Assembly (NCBI RefSeq): GCF_900095735.1
Contig: NZ_FNLO01000001.1
Location: forward strand, 542,634-606,633
Source: Chitinasiproducens palmae
GTDB lineage: Bacteria > Pseudomonadota > Gammaproteobacteria > Burkholderiales > Burkholderiaceae
Direction: 5' to 3'
Length of the DNA: 64,000 bases
Part shown: in pieces, positions 37,545 through 46,964 of the stretch
How positions within the stretch are numbered: the stretch's first letter is position 1
Layout of the letters: every line of letters begins with the position of its first letter
The notes under the pieces: generated by a model
The model's database searches: none
Seen by the model: the letters and a program-made list of their open reading frames with translations, nothing else
Told to the model about the DNA's origin: nothing
Translations under genes and position numbers: made by a program

Positions 37545-38570
37545 TCAGCCCGGCGCGAGGGGTGCGCCGATCAGGGAGGCGATGACAGGCTCGGCGGCGA
37601 GCGCCAGCGAGTCGCGCGGTTGGTGACACAGCACGAAGCGACGCGCCGCCCATTCGCCGTCGATGGGCAGATGGACGAACTGCTCGGCGGCGGCAATCTG
37701 ACGAGCGACCGCCTCCGGCATCAGACCGATGCCGAAGCCGCCGGCGATCATGGCGGCCATGCTGTCGAAGCTGCCGACGCGGATGCGCATGCGAAGCGCC
37801 CTGCCAGCGGCCTCGGCGAGTCGCGCCAGCGTGATCGACACCGAAGCGCCCTCCGTCAAGCCAATCAGATCGTGGTCGAGCAGCATCTCGATCGTCACGC
37901 CGGCGGCTGCGCGGGCCGCCAGCGGATGGCTGCGCAGGGCCACCGCGCACAGCCGGTCCGCCCGGTATGCATGCGTCGGCAGGCGCACGCTGCCGACCGA
38001 CGGCTCGTAGACGCCAAGGTCGGCGACGCCGCGCCGGACCGCCTGAATTACCCGCTCGCTGTTCATCTCCTGCAGATCGATGCGGATATCCGGGTGCAAG
38101 GCGGCGCATGCCGCGATATCGCTTGGCAGGAACTGCAGCACCGCGGACGTGCAGGCCGCAACGCGGACGATGCCGCGTTCGCCGTGCAGGAAGGCGGCCG
38201 CGTCGTCCTGCATGCGCTCGACCGCATGCAGCAGGCTGCGCGCATGGGCGAGCATGGCGCGGCCCGCATCGGTCAGCGCCATGCCGTGCGGCAACCGGAC
38301 GAAAAGCGGTAGACCAAGCTGCTCCTCCAGCTCCCGGATGCGCCGCGAAGCGGCGGCGGGCACCAGGTGCAAGCGGCCGGAGGCGTGCGTGATGTTGCCC
38401 AGCTCCGCAGTCGCCGCGAACAGGCGCATCGTCGTCAGGTCGAAACGCACGCCGGCGCGGAGGGCGGGCGACTGCTTGCCGCCAGCGGACGGCTCGCTGC
38501 GGGCCGGCGCAGGCGCCGAGGCCGGAGCGTTGGCGGGGTCTGGCTTCGGATCGGAGGGGTGCGGCGGCAT
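37545..38570 (-). CDS. LysR-family transcriptional regulator
   Basis: A 341-residue LysR protein with an unusual Pro/Ala-rich N-terminal extension of about 40 residues before the winged helix (FDLTTMRLFAATAELGNITHASGRLHLVPAAASRRIRELEEQLGLPLFVR). The effector domain follows (GIVRVAACTSAVLQFLPSDI; GFGIGLMPEAVARQI). The true start may be internal near FDLTTMRLF, since the extension is low complexity. It lies between the MFS and PdxA-like genes on the same strand and may control either; the 247-bp gap to the MFS start is a likely promoter. Confidence 0.9.
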   Translation of the reverse strand: MPPHPSDPKPDPANAPASAPAPARSEPSAGGKQSPALRAGVRFDLTTMRLFAATAELGNITHASGRLHLVPAAASRRIRELEEQLGLPLFVRLPHGMALTDAGRAMLAHARSLLHAVERMQDDAAAFLHGERGIVRVAACTSAVLQFLPSDIAACAALHPDIRIDLQEMNSERVIQAVRRGVADLGVYEPSVGSVRLPTHAYRADRLCAVALRSHPLAARAAAGVTIEMLLDHDLIGLTEGASVSITLARLAEAAGRALRMRIRVGSFDSMAAMIAGGFGIGLMPEAVARQIAAAEQFVHLPIDGEWAARRFVLCHQPRDSLALAAEPVIASLIGAPLAPG

Positions 38571-39035
38571 GGCGGCTCGGAGTCGGCGCGGCGCGTGCCG
38601 CTGGCTGAGACCGCCATTCTAAGATAGCCGCCGTGCCGTCCCGCCGTTATGCCCGGTGCGCGCCGATGGCGGCATGAACGGAACGCTTGCCGCCGATCGT
38701 CTGCGCCGTGCGCATCGGCGGCTTCGTATCACCGCGGAACGGGCTACGGTCGGGTCTCGCTGAGTTGCTCAGCGGTTGTCCAACGGTTACCCAGCGGACC
38801 GAACCTGACGCCGCGGCGGGTCGCGCAAGGCGGTCTGCCCGCCGGCGGACATGCGCTCCGCGAGTCGCAGCACCGCGGCGATACAAGCCGAGGCGGGACG
38901 GACGCTGCCTGTACGCCGCGCCCGAACGACCTGCTACCTGCTACCTGCTACCTGCTACCTGCGACCTGCGCGGCTTGCGGCGATTCGCGCGGCGGGCCGA
39001 CCGAACCAGGTCGGGACTGCGCTCATCTGCTGCCC
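38571..39035. other. Intergenic region with heptanucleotide repeat
   Basis: About 465 bp between the LysR start and the PdxA-like stop. Nothing coding is credible. It contains a 7-bp tandem repeat (38929-38970). Confidence 0.5.
38929..38970. repeat. 7-bp tandem repeat, 6 copies
   Basis: Four copies of ACCTGCT followed by two of ACCTGCG. The unit is not a multiple of three and lies outside genes, about 360 bp upstream of the LysR start and 66 bp downstream of the PdxA-like stop. Confidence 0.9.
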
Positions 39036-40094
39036 TTACCTGCCGCGCTGCGCGCGACTGCCGAGGCCCATCCGGCAGGCGAGGTCGAACGCGTTGACCA
39101 TCGCGGTGGTCTGGGCGATGCCCTTGCCGACGATGTCGTAGGCAGTGCCGTGGGCCGGCGTCGTGACGGGGATCGGCAGGCCACCCTGCACCGTCACGCC
39201 AATGTCGAAACCGAGCAGCTTGGTCGCGATCTGGCCCTGGTCGTGATACATCGTGACGATGCCGTCGAGCTGGCCGGCGCGCGCGCGCAGGAAGATCGTG
39301 TCCGCCGGGAACGGACCTTCCGCCGTGACGCCACGCTCCGCCGCCAGTTCGATACCCGGGGCAATGATGTCGCCTTCCTCGCTGCCGTAGTTGCCGTTGT
39401 CGCCGTTGTGCGGATTCAGTCCGCAGACGCCGATGCGCGGGGCTTGGTTGCCCGATGCCACCAGTGCGCCGTGCAGCATCTGAATCGCGCCGGCGACCTT
39501 CTCGGCGGTCAGCAACGACGACACCGACGCCAGCGGCACATGCGACGTGACGCGCGCCGTCCACAGCTTGTCGAGCACGTTGAACTCGCCGCAGGTGCCG
39601 CCATAGTTGAGGATCCGCGCGAACCAGCGCATCTCGTCCTCTTCCTGCATGCCGCCCTTGCGCATCGCGCCCTTGTTCAGCGGGCCGAAGCACAGCGCGT
39701 CCGCATCGCCCTCGGTGACCAGACGCGTGCCGAGCTGGAGCGATTCGAGGATGAACGCGCCGTTGTCGGCGCCGACGGTGGCCGGCGTGAAATGGCGGTC
39801 ATAGCCACGCCAGTCGATCACCGTGAGCCAGTCGTTCGACACCGGCACCGGTAGCTTGCGCGACGCGGCAGCCGCCTCCAAGGCCGGGCCGTTGCCGATC
39901 AGCGTCACGCGGGCCCGCTCGCCCAGCGCTGCGTCGGCCAGCAGGCTGACGATAATCTCGGGGCCAACGCCGGCGGGGTCGCCGATGCAGAGCGCGATGT
40001 GCGGACGCGCGTCCTTGGCGCCAGCCGTCTGTGCGCCGGGCGCGGCGCTGCGGAGGGAATCGCTTTCCAGCGGTTGGGAGACTTCGGCGCTCAT
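39036..40094 (-). CDS. PdxA-family dehydrogenase (4-hydroxythreonine-4-phosphate dehydrogenase or PdxA2)
   Basis: A 352-residue PdxA-family NAD-dependent oxidative decarboxylase. The start at 40094 gives MSAEVSQPLESDSL, about 30 residues before the core IALCIGDPAGVGPEIIV. Metal and substrate motifs: TSHVPLASV, MYHDQGQIATKLLGFD, PAHGTAYDIVGKG. Housekeeping pdxA normally lies near ksgA and surA; this copy is next to organic-acid and D-amino-acid genes, which suggests PdxA2, acting on 4-phospho-D-threonate or -erythronate. The DUF1537 kinase that usually accompanies PdxA2 is not in the window, so the assignment stays open. Confidence 0.88.
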   Translation of the reverse strand: MSAEVSQPLESDSLRSAAPGAQTAGAKDARPHIALCIGDPAGVGPEIIVSLLADAALGERARVTLIGNGPALEAAAASRKLPVPVSNDWLTVIDWRGYDRHFTPATVGADNGAFILESLQLGTRLVTEGDADALCFGPLNKGAMRKGGMQEEDEMRWFARILNYGGTCGEFNVLDKLWTARVTSHVPLASVSSLLTAEKVAGAIQMLHGALVASGNQAPRIGVCGLNPHNGDNGNYGSEEGDIIAPGIELAAERGVTAEGPFPADTIFLRARAGQLDGIVTMYHDQGQIATKLLGFDIGVTVQGGLPIPVTTPAHGTAYDIVGKGIAQTTAMVNAFDLACRMGLGSRAQRGR

Positions 40095-40244
40095 TATTGT
40101 GTTCCTTGCGAACGCGGGCCAGGAACGGCCCGCCTTGACTTTGCAAACACTATGAGCGCAAGCCGTGGCGATTGCCATCAGCGATTCGCGCGGCCAGCGT
40201 TCACCGGTCGTGAACGCTGGCCGAGGCTGGCGCGGCGGCCGCCG

Positions 40245-41603
40245 TCAGACGACCGTCGCAAGCCCCATCGTCAGCAGCAGCGCGGTCACGGAGATGATCG
40301 TTTCGCAGACGGTCCATGTCTTGAATGTCTGCGGCACACTCATGTTGAAGTACTCCTTGATCAGCCAGAAGCCGCCGTCGTTGACGTGCGAAAGCACGAC
40401 CGAGCCAGCGCCGGTAGCCAGCACCAGCAACTCGGGGCGCGTGCCCGTCGCCGCGGCGGCGATCGGCGCGATGATGCCGGCGGCAGTGGTCATCGCCACC
40501 GTTGCGGAGCCGGTCGCCACGCGGATCAGCGCCGCCACCAGCCATGCCAGCAACAGCAGCGGCACGTGCGCGCCGGTGGCAACGTCGACGATGGCGGTCG
40601 ACACGCCACTGTCCATCAGGATGCGTCCGAAGCCGGCGCCCGCGCCGACCACCAGGGTAATGCCGGCGGTCGGGGCCAGACACTCGTTGGTGAACTTCAG
40701 AATGCTGTCGCGACTGAAGCCGCGCGCCTTGCCGAAGGTATAGAAGCTCAGCAGCACCGCGAGCAACAGCGCCATGTCCGGATGCCCGATCAGGCGCAGC
40801 AGATCATTGAGTGGAGTCTTCGGCGCCGCGATCACGTCCGCCCAGCTGCCGAGCAACATCAGCACCACCGGTAACAGCACGGTCAGCAGCGTGATGCCGA
40901 AGCCCGGCAACGCACGCCCCGCATTGGCTGCCTCCTGCTCGACGAACTGGTCGGCGATCGGGTTCTCGCCGCTCAGCACGACGTATTTCTCGATCAGCCG
41001 CGCGAACAGCGGACCGGCGATGACCGCGGTCGGGATGCCCACGATCAGTGCGAAAAGCACGGTGCGGCCGATGTCCGCATTGTAGGCGGTGACCGCCAGC
41101 AGTGCGGCCGGGTGCGGCGGCACCAGGCCATGCACGACCGACAAGCCGGCCACCATCGGGATGCCGACGCGGATCATCGAGGTGCCGGTGCGCCGCGCCA
41201 CGTTGAAGGCGATCGGGATCAGCAGCACGAAGCCCACCTCGAAGAACACCGGCAAGCCGACCAGGAAGGCGACGCACATCATCGCCCAGTGCACGTTCTT
41301 TGGGCCGAAGAAGCCGATCAGCGTGCGCGCGATACGCTCGGCGCCGCCCGATTCGGCCATCATCTTGCCGAGCATGGTGCCCAGCCCCACGACGATCGCG
41401 ATGTGCCCGAGCGCCCCCCCGACGCCGGTCTCGAACGACTTGACGATGGTCGGAATCGGCATGCCGACGGCGATCGCCAGCAGGATGGACACCACCATCA
41501 AGGTGATGAAGGGATTGAGCTTGAAGCGGGCGATCAGCACCACCAACGCGATCACCGCGATCAATGCATACAGCAAGAGCAGGCTGCCGTGCACAGCGGG
41601 CAT
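40245..41603 (-). CDS. GntP-family permease (gluconate / D-serine type symporter)
   Basis: A 452-residue polytopic transporter of the gluconate:H+ symporter family, with about 12-14 helices. Signatures include FKLNPFITLMVVSILLAIAVGMP, GLGTMLGKMMAESGGAERIA, and the C-terminal GSVVLSHVNDGGFWLIKEYFNMS. The ATG at 41603 has GAGGAG 6 bp upstream. It is the last gene of the D-amino-acid operon. Within the family DsdX carries D-serine and GntT carries gluconate; context favours a D-amino acid or its derivative. Confidence 0.93.
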   Translation of the reverse strand: MPAVHGSLLLLYALIAVIALVVLIARFKLNPFITLMVVSILLAIAVGMPIPTIVKSFETGVGGALGHIAIVVGLGTMLGKMMAESGGAERIARTLIGFFGPKNVHWAMMCVAFLVGLPVFFEVGFVLLIPIAFNVARRTGTSMIRVGIPMVAGLSVVHGLVPPHPAALLAVTAYNADIGRTVLFALIVGIPTAVIAGPLFARLIEKYVVLSGENPIADQFVEQEAANAGRALPGFGITLLTVLLPVVLMLLGSWADVIAAPKTPLNDLLRLIGHPDMALLLAVLLSFYTFGKARGFSRDSILKFTNECLAPTAGITLVVGAGAGFGRILMDSGVSTAIVDVATGAHVPLLLLAWLVAALIRVATGSATVAMTTAAGIIAPIAAAATGTRPELLVLATGAGSVVLSHVNDGGFWLIKEYFNMSVPQTFKTWTVCETIISVTALLLTMGLATVV

Positions 41604-41665
41604 GATGTCTCCTCGTGACGAGAGTCGAATTGAAATCGGCAGGGCCGTGGCGCCCCGCGGCCGGC

Positions 41666-42058
41666 TCAGGCGGCCGGTTTCTTGTAGGCGACGCAGTCCA
41701 CTTCGACCTTGCAGTCGATGACCATGCTCGACACCACGCAGGCGCGCGCGGGCGGATTGGCGCCGAAATATTCCTTGAAGACCTTGTTGAACGACATGAA
41801 GTCGCGCGGGTCGTCGAGCCATACGCCGCAGCGCATCACGTGCTCGGGACCGTAGCCGGCTTCCTCGAGGATTGCCAGGACATTGCGGATCGCCTGGTGG
41901 CTCTGCGCAACGATGCCGCCTTCGATCACCTCGCCGTCGACCATCGGCGTCTGTCCGGATACATACAGCCAGCCGTCCGCTTCGGTCGCCCGCGCAAACG
42001 GCAGATGTTGCCCGCCGGTGCCGGACCCGCCGGCGACGCCATAACGTTTGATGCTCAT
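41666..42058 (-). CDS. RidA-family enamine/imine deaminase
   Basis: A 130-residue RidA/YjgF/UK114-family protein. The start at 42058 (MSIKRYGVAG) has CAGGAG upstream; the longer open frame is spurious. Motifs: YVSGQTPMVDGEVIEGGI, QAIRNVLAILEEAG, and RACVVSSMVIDCKVEVDCVAYK. RidA proteins hydrolyse reactive enamine and imine intermediates released by PLP-dependent dehydratases. The D-serine dehydratase-like enzyme encoded in the same operon would release such 2-aminoacrylate-type compounds, a good functional match. Confidence 0.93.
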   Translation of the reverse strand: MSIKRYGVAGGSGTGGQHLPFARATEADGWLYVSGQTPMVDGEVIEGGIVAQSHQAIRNVLAILEEAGYGPEHVMRCGVWLDDPRDFMSFNKVFKEYFGANPPARACVVSSMVIDCKVEVDCVAYKKPAA

Positions 42059-42084
42059 CGTGTCACTCCTGTTGCAGATCTGAT

Positions 42085-43581
42085 TCAGTTGCTTTGCGAT
42101 TGCGTCGGCCGCGGCGGCGATGCCGCCGCGAAACCGTCGCGCAAATCGTGCTCGCGGGCGAGGAAGCGGCCATTGCGGGCCAGCGGCACGCCGTCGCGGT
42201 AGGCGGGCACGCCGTTGACCCAGACGCCGTGAATACCGGCGGCCGGCTGCACCGGGTCGTCGAAACGGGCGCGATCCGCGATGTGCTCCGGATGGAACAT
42301 CACGAGGTCCGCCCAATTGCCTGCCGCCAGCACGCCGCGGCCGGCCAGGCCGAAGCGGCGCGCCGGCAGCCCGGTCATCTTGTGGACCGCCTCGTGCAGC
42401 GGAAACAAGCCGACATCGCGGCTGTAGTGACCCAGCACACGCGCGAACGCGCCCCACAGCCGCGGATGCGGCAGCGGATCGTCCGGCAGCCCGTCCGAAC
42501 CGACCATCGTCAACGGATGGGACAGGATGCGGCGAACGTCGTCCTCTGACATCCCGTAATAGACGGCGCCCGCGGGCTGCAGCCGTTGCGCCGCCTCGTG
42601 CAACGACACCTGCCATTCAGCCGCGACGTCCGCCAGCTGGCGCCCGCCCATTTCGGGATGCGGCGTGGACCAGGTGATGGTGATCGGGAAGTCGCTGGTG
42701 ACCTGTTTCATATCCAGCGTCGACGAACTGGCTGCGTACGGGTAGCAGTCGCAGCCGACGGCTTGATACCGCCCCGCCTGTTCCAAAGCGCCAAGCAGTT
42801 GCGGGCTGCGCCCCCAGTTACCGGCACCCGCGCATTTCAGATGCGAGACGATTACAGGCGCGCTGGCGCGCTGGCCGATCTCGCAGGCCTCCTCTATTGC
42901 TTCGAGCACTGGTTCGAATTCGCTGCGCAGGTGCGTCGCGTACAGTCCGCCGACCCGGTCGAGCTCGCCAGCCAGCGCCACCACTTCGTCGGTCGTCGCC
43001 TGATGGGCATTCGCATAGGCAAGACCGGTGCTCAGGCCGAGCGCGCCGGCGTCCAGGCTTTCGCGCAACTGCGTGCGCATCGCGGCGATCTCCGCGTCGG
43101 TCGCGGTGCGGTCCAGCGCCGGCATCACGTTGTTGCGCAACGCGGTGTGGCCGACCAGCGCCGCGACATTGAGCGCGGGCACGGCGGCGTCGACGGCCGC
43201 GCGGTAGTCCGCGAACGACGGAAAGCAGAACGCGGCGGCGGGGCCGAGCAGGTTCATCGGATCCGGTGGCTCGCCGCGCAAGGTCACCGGTGCCGCGCTG
43301 ATGCCGCAGTTGCCGACGATCACCGTCGTCACGCCCTGCGACAGCTTGGGCAGCATCGCGGGATCGCGAATCACGATCGTGTCGTCGTGCGTGTGCGCGT
43401 CGATGAAGCCCGGCGCCAGGGCCAGTCCGGTGGCGTCGATGACATCGGCCGCCGTATCGTCGGCGCCAGCGCGGCCGATGAAGGCGATGCGCTCGCCGAT
43501 GATGCCGAGGTCGCCAATGGCGCCGGGCGCCCCGCTGCCGTCGAGCAGGAGCGCGTTGCGAATGAGCGTGTCGTAATGCAT
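42085..43581 (-). CDS. N-acyl-D-amino-acid deacylase (D-aminoacylase)
   Basis: A 498-residue amidohydrolase-superfamily enzyme that removes the acyl group from N-acyl-D-amino acids. Metal-binding HTHDD (His63, His65) follows LALAPGFIDA; Cys92 in VGNCGIS is the family's bridging ligand position; VSHLKCAG and MVGSDGLPDDPLPHPRLWGAF provide the later His and Asp ligands; ends with a beta-sandwich containing GVLAAGNWADLVMF. Length is normal. It is 12 bp from the RpiR gene and 26 bp from ridA, so one operon. Confidence 0.95.
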   Translation of the reverse strand: MHYDTLIRNALLLDGSGAPGAIGDLGIIGERIAFIGRAGADDTAADVIDATGLALAPGFIDAHTHDDTIVIRDPAMLPKLSQGVTTVIVGNCGISAAPVTLRGEPPDPMNLLGPAAAFCFPSFADYRAAVDAAVPALNVAALVGHTALRNNVMPALDRTATDAEIAAMRTQLRESLDAGALGLSTGLAYANAHQATTDEVVALAGELDRVGGLYATHLRSEFEPVLEAIEEACEIGQRASAPVIVSHLKCAGAGNWGRSPQLLGALEQAGRYQAVGCDCYPYAASSSTLDMKQVTSDFPITITWSTPHPEMGGRQLADVAAEWQVSLHEAAQRLQPAGAVYYGMSEDDVRRILSHPLTMVGSDGLPDDPLPHPRLWGAFARVLGHYSRDVGLFPLHEAVHKMTGLPARRFGLAGRGVLAAGNWADLVMFHPEHIADRARFDDPVQPAAGIHGVWVNGVPAYRDGVPLARNGRFLAREHDLRDGFAAASPPRPTQSQSN

Positions 43582-43593
43582 GGTGAGTATGGG

Positions 43594-44460
43594 TCAGTCG
43601 CCGAGGGGCAAACGCGCATGCTGCTCGCCACGGTAATCGTCGAGCGCCAGCTTCACGCGTCGCAGCGATTCGCGGCTACCCTCGGCGGTCTGCAATGCGA
43701 CCTCGGTGGCCAGCAGGTCGATAGCCAACAACATGCCATAACGCGCGGCAGTCGGCTTGTAGATGAAATCGGTCTCGTCGAGCAGGATCGGTAGAACCAC
43801 ATCGCCAAGCGCGGCCAGCGGCGAAGCCGGCGGCGCGACCACGACGAGCCGGGCGTCATAGCCGCGCGCCAGGCGGGCGACCTCGATCATCTCCGGCGTC
43901 ACGCCGGTGGTCGAGAGCAGGACGAGCGCGTCGTCCGGCCCGAGCGTGGCGGCCGCGATGCGCATCAGCACCGGATCGTGATACGCGGCCACCGGCCGTC
44001 CGAGCCGCACCAGGCGATGTTGCAGTTCCGACGAGAAGATCGTCGAGCAGCCGCCCATGCCGAACGCATAGGTCATCCGCGCAGTCGCCAGTCGTGCCGC
44101 GGCCGTCGAAAACCGCGCCTCGTCGAAATGCCGCAAATGACGTTCGAGCGTCGCGCCGATGTCGCCGACGATCTGGCCGAAGAACGCCGAGGTCTCGGGC
44201 ACGGCCGGCGCGGTGTCGAGGAAGCGCTGGCCGACCGCGCTGGCCTGCGCGAGTTGCATGCGCAGGCCGCGTATGTCGCCGCAGCCGAGCGACTGCGCAA
44301 ACCGCGTCAAGGCCGAGCGGCTGACGCCCGCCTTCTCGGCCAGCTGATCGATGCTGGCCGACGCCGCGAATGCAACGTCGTCCAGCACCGCGTCGGCGAT
44401 CTTGCACTCGGTCCGGCTCAGCTGCTCGCGTCGCGTGCGCAGGCGGTAAACGAGGTCCAT
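43594..44460 (-). CDS. MurR/RpiR-family transcriptional regulator
   Basis: A 288-residue regulator with an N-terminal RpiR-type helix-turn-helix (LSRTECKIADAVLDDVAFAASASIDQLAEKAGVSRSALTRFAQSLGC) and a C-terminal SIS domain (MTYAFGMGGCSTIFSSEL; DDALVLLSTTGVTPEMIEVARLA) that senses a phosphosugar or related ligand. It sits inside the D-amino-acid operon, 13 bp after the first gene, so it probably controls its own operon. Candidate operator repeats lie upstream of the first gene at 45766-45820. Confidence 0.93.
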   Translation of the reverse strand: MDLVYRLRTRREQLSRTECKIADAVLDDVAFAASASIDQLAEKAGVSRSALTRFAQSLGCGDIRGLRMQLAQASAVGQRFLDTAPAVPETSAFFGQIVGDIGATLERHLRHFDEARFSTAAARLATARMTYAFGMGGCSTIFSSELQHRLVRLGRPVAAYHDPVLMRIAAATLGPDDALVLLSTTGVTPEMIEVARLARGYDARLVVVAPPASPLAALGDVVLPILLDETDFIYKPTAARYGMLLAIDLLATEVALQTAEGSRESLRRVKLALDDYRGEQHARLPLGD

Positions 44461-44473
44461 TGACGCCGCCGCC

Positions 44474-45742
44474 TCAGAAGAACGTCGCGACCGCGCCCGT
44501 CACCCGATACGCTTCGTCGACGGTCAGCAGTTGCCGCCATTTGTCGAAGGTCAGGCAGGGATGGGAGATATCGAACGCAATCATGTCGCCGACCCGCAGC
44601 GGTGCATCGTGTGGGATCGACATGAATGCATGCTGATCCATCATCGCGGTGACCGCCCAGGTTTCCGGCGCGGCGACCGGCGCGGCATCGCCCGGCCGGT
44701 AATGCAGCGAAGGGATCGGCAGGCCCGCGTCGAACGCCGCGTCGCGCTTGCCGAGCGCGATGATTGCGCGGCCCGGCTCGGGCAGCGATTGAACGTTGGC
44801 CCAGACCTGCAGCGCCGGTAGCAGCGACCGCCCGATCTCGCGCGCGACCGGATTCTCCGCCTGGATGCGCGTTTCCGCCTCGCGGTAGATGCCGACGTCG
44901 TGCGTCAAGTAGCAGCCGGGGCGCAGCACGACATCCAGCGGCATGCCGACGTCCTGCCCGGCGAACTCCTCGGCGACGACGTCGAACCATGCAGAGCCGG
45001 CGCCCGAAAGCAAGACCCTCGGCTCGGCGAACTCGCCCGCCGCGGCAATCGTCGTCGTTCTGGCCACCACCTTGCGAAGAAAGGTGCGGATGGCCGCCTC
45101 TTCCTTCAGCACGCCCTCGTACACCTCGACGCCGACCAGGGACAGCGACTGCGGCCAGCGAGCGATTTCCTCACGTACGGCGAGCTCCTGCGCCTCGTCT
45201 CGCACGCCGGTCCGGCCACCCGCGACGCCGTATTCCAGCAGGACGCGCAGACGCTGACCGCGCTCCGCGAAGAAGCGTCCCAATGCATCGACATTGTCGG
45301 CGGAGTCGACGCAGCAGCAGAAGCTGAACGTGTCGTCACGCTGGAGGTCGGCGATGATGGCCATGTTGCCGCGTCCAACCAGCTGATTGGCCATCAGCAC
45401 GCGACGCACGCCGTGTCGGTAAGCGGCATTGACCTGCGGCGCCGTCGCCAACGTGATGCCCCAGGCGCCGTGCTCGATCTGGCGCCGGAACAGTGCCGGG
45501 CTCATCGTCGTTTTGCCGTGCGGTGCAAGCGAAACCCCATACCGCTCGATGAAGGTCTGCATCCACTGGAGATTGTGTTCGATGCGGGCGTCGCGAAGCA
45601 CGGCGACGGGCAGGCTGACATCTTCCGCAAGGACCGACCAACCCAATTGTCCTACCGCATCGATGGCCATGCCGGCCGGCGCCGCGCCAATACCCTTCGT
45701 TTCAAGATCAAGGGGTCCAGGTTGAAACTTAATTTCAGGCAT
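44474..45742 (-). CDS. D-serine dehydratase-like PLP enzyme (DSD1 / D-threonine aldolase fold)
   Basis: A 422-residue fold-type III PLP enzyme of the alanine racemase-like N-terminal family. The PLP lysine is Lys77 in SLAPHGKTTMSPAL. C-terminal His394 and Cys396 in DISHPCLTF match the zinc ligands of eukaryotic-type D-serine dehydratase and D-threonine aldolase. The enzyme should eliminate ammonia from, or cleave, a 3-hydroxy-D-amino acid. The start has GGAGG 4 bp upstream. It is the first gene of an operon with an RpiR regulator, D-aminoacylase, RidA and a GntP permease, so free D-amino acids from deacylation would be its substrates. Confidence 0.9.
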   Translation of the reverse strand: MPEIKFQPGPLDLETKGIGAAPAGMAIDAVGQLGWSVLAEDVSLPVAVLRDARIEHNLQWMQTFIERYGVSLAPHGKTTMSPALFRRQIEHGAWGITLATAPQVNAAYRHGVRRVLMANQLVGRGNMAIIADLQRDDTFSFCCCVDSADNVDALGRFFAERGQRLRVLLEYGVAGGRTGVRDEAQELAVREEIARWPQSLSLVGVEVYEGVLKEEAAIRTFLRKVVARTTTIAAAGEFAEPRVLLSGAGSAWFDVVAEEFAGQDVGMPLDVVLRPGCYLTHDVGIYREAETRIQAENPVAREIGRSLLPALQVWANVQSLPEPGRAIIALGKRDAAFDAGLPIPSLHYRPGDAAPVAAPETWAVTAMMDQHAFMSIPHDAPLRVGDMIAFDISHPCLTFDKWRQLLTVDEAYRVTGAVATFF

Positions 45743-45765
45743 GGTGCCTCCGCGCGACGGTAACC

Positions 45766-45820
45766 AGCGAAAAATACCGCTTGGAAGCGAAAATTACCAG
45801 ATCGTAAGAAAATAATTTTC
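45766..45820 (-). promoter_or_regulatory. Candidate RpiR operators upstream of the D-amino-acid operon
   Basis: Two direct repeats AGCGAAAAATACC (45766-45778) and AGCGAAAATTACC (45786-45798), 12 of 13 identical and 20 bp apart (two helical turns), plus the perfect palindrome GAAAATAATTTTC (45808-45820). They lie 24-80 bp upstream of the first start codon. GAAA/TTTC half-sites are common in RpiR operators; assignment is inference. Confidence 0.5.
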
Positions 45821-46964
45821 ATATTTTCTTTGCGCCGCCGATCTTTCGGCAGCTCGCAAGTGGCCATCATCCCAGCGTGGGTGGAAGACCGGACGGCGCC
45901 AGCGGCCGCCAGAGGTGAACGTGCGTTGTGCGCTTGGCACCTATGCGGGCCGAAAAGTGAATGCGGACGGTACGGTTTCCATCGTTCGCCCGCGACGATG
46001 CTCGCACCGCGCGGTCGTTGCCCTTCCGACCGGCGCGGCCAACGCAGGCGTGACCACGAGTGCGGGCTCGCCAACTGAAATCGACCGGGAAATTACCGCG
46101 TGGCGGTCGCGCGGAGCGGCACTGGCACGCTCGATTGGCTAGAAGAACGGCCCGGCACACGGCCGGCATCGGTGCGCGGCCTTGTCGGCCCATAGACATT
46201 CACCTGCGCGCTGCTTCCGTACCATTGCCATGTACCTTCGGATGCCTGACTAGCATGTGGCAAGAAAGGCGTTCCGGATCCGGCACGATGCTCGACTGGT
46301 TTTTGGAAGGCGACTTGACGCCACATGCGCCGCAACGGGCATGCTAGAGAGAGGTCGACACGCAAGCCGCGTCGATCGGCCAACTACTTACCGTTTATCA
46401 ACACCTTGGTGGCGATACTTCAGGTGTTTCGAATCTGTGTTCCCACGGCCCCGAATTTCCCGGGCGTTATAAAGATCTCTTTTTATCAATGTCTTGCATC
46501 TGGTTCTTGAGAACCGTTATGACATATCATCGAACCAGTGTTTCAATATTTCCGTTTTGTCCTTGCACAACATCGCCTTGTTTAACGGACCTAATACTTT
46601 TCTTGAGGTTCGGTGCCTTTCGGGGATGCAAAATTGCCGGGACTTTGTGGCATGCGGGCTCGGTGGGTCGGTCTTCGTGTCGCTGACGCACGCCCCCTTT
46701 GACGGTTGTCCTCGTGGAACAGCGCCTTACACCCCGCTTATAACGATCTGGATGAGCAGACGCCACTCGCGTTGCCGAGCCAGTCCGCCCGATGAGGAAG
46801 ATCCAAGCCAATTGAATTCCGGATACTAAACATCATCGCTATGCTTTTGTATATATTATCTTTTTTATATTCAGTATATATATTAAGCATAATAGCATGC
46901 GATAAGTCCGGCCAGTCATGCGATAACAGGCCGACGCCCTCCTCTTATCTCGACCGCCGCGCGG
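45821..46964. other. Large intergenic region with AT-rich end
   Basis: About 1.1 kb between the D-amino-acid operon and hemS. Short frames on both strands show no family or good ribosome binding site. From about 46400 the base composition drops, ending in a very AT-rich tract (46843-46903). No transposase remnant or terminal repeat was recognised. Confidence 0.5.
46843..46903. other. AT-rich tract
   Basis: About 60 bp that is almost wholly A and T, with runs such as TATATATTA and TTTTTTATAT, in an otherwise high-GC chromosome. It lies just beyond the hemS stop. It could be a nucleoid-protein binding or bent-DNA segment, or a trace of foreign DNA. Confidence 0.6.

Noticed and set aside
46494-46829. 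111-codon frame in the AT-richer gap
   Set aside because: No family or signal; composition shift alone could produce it.
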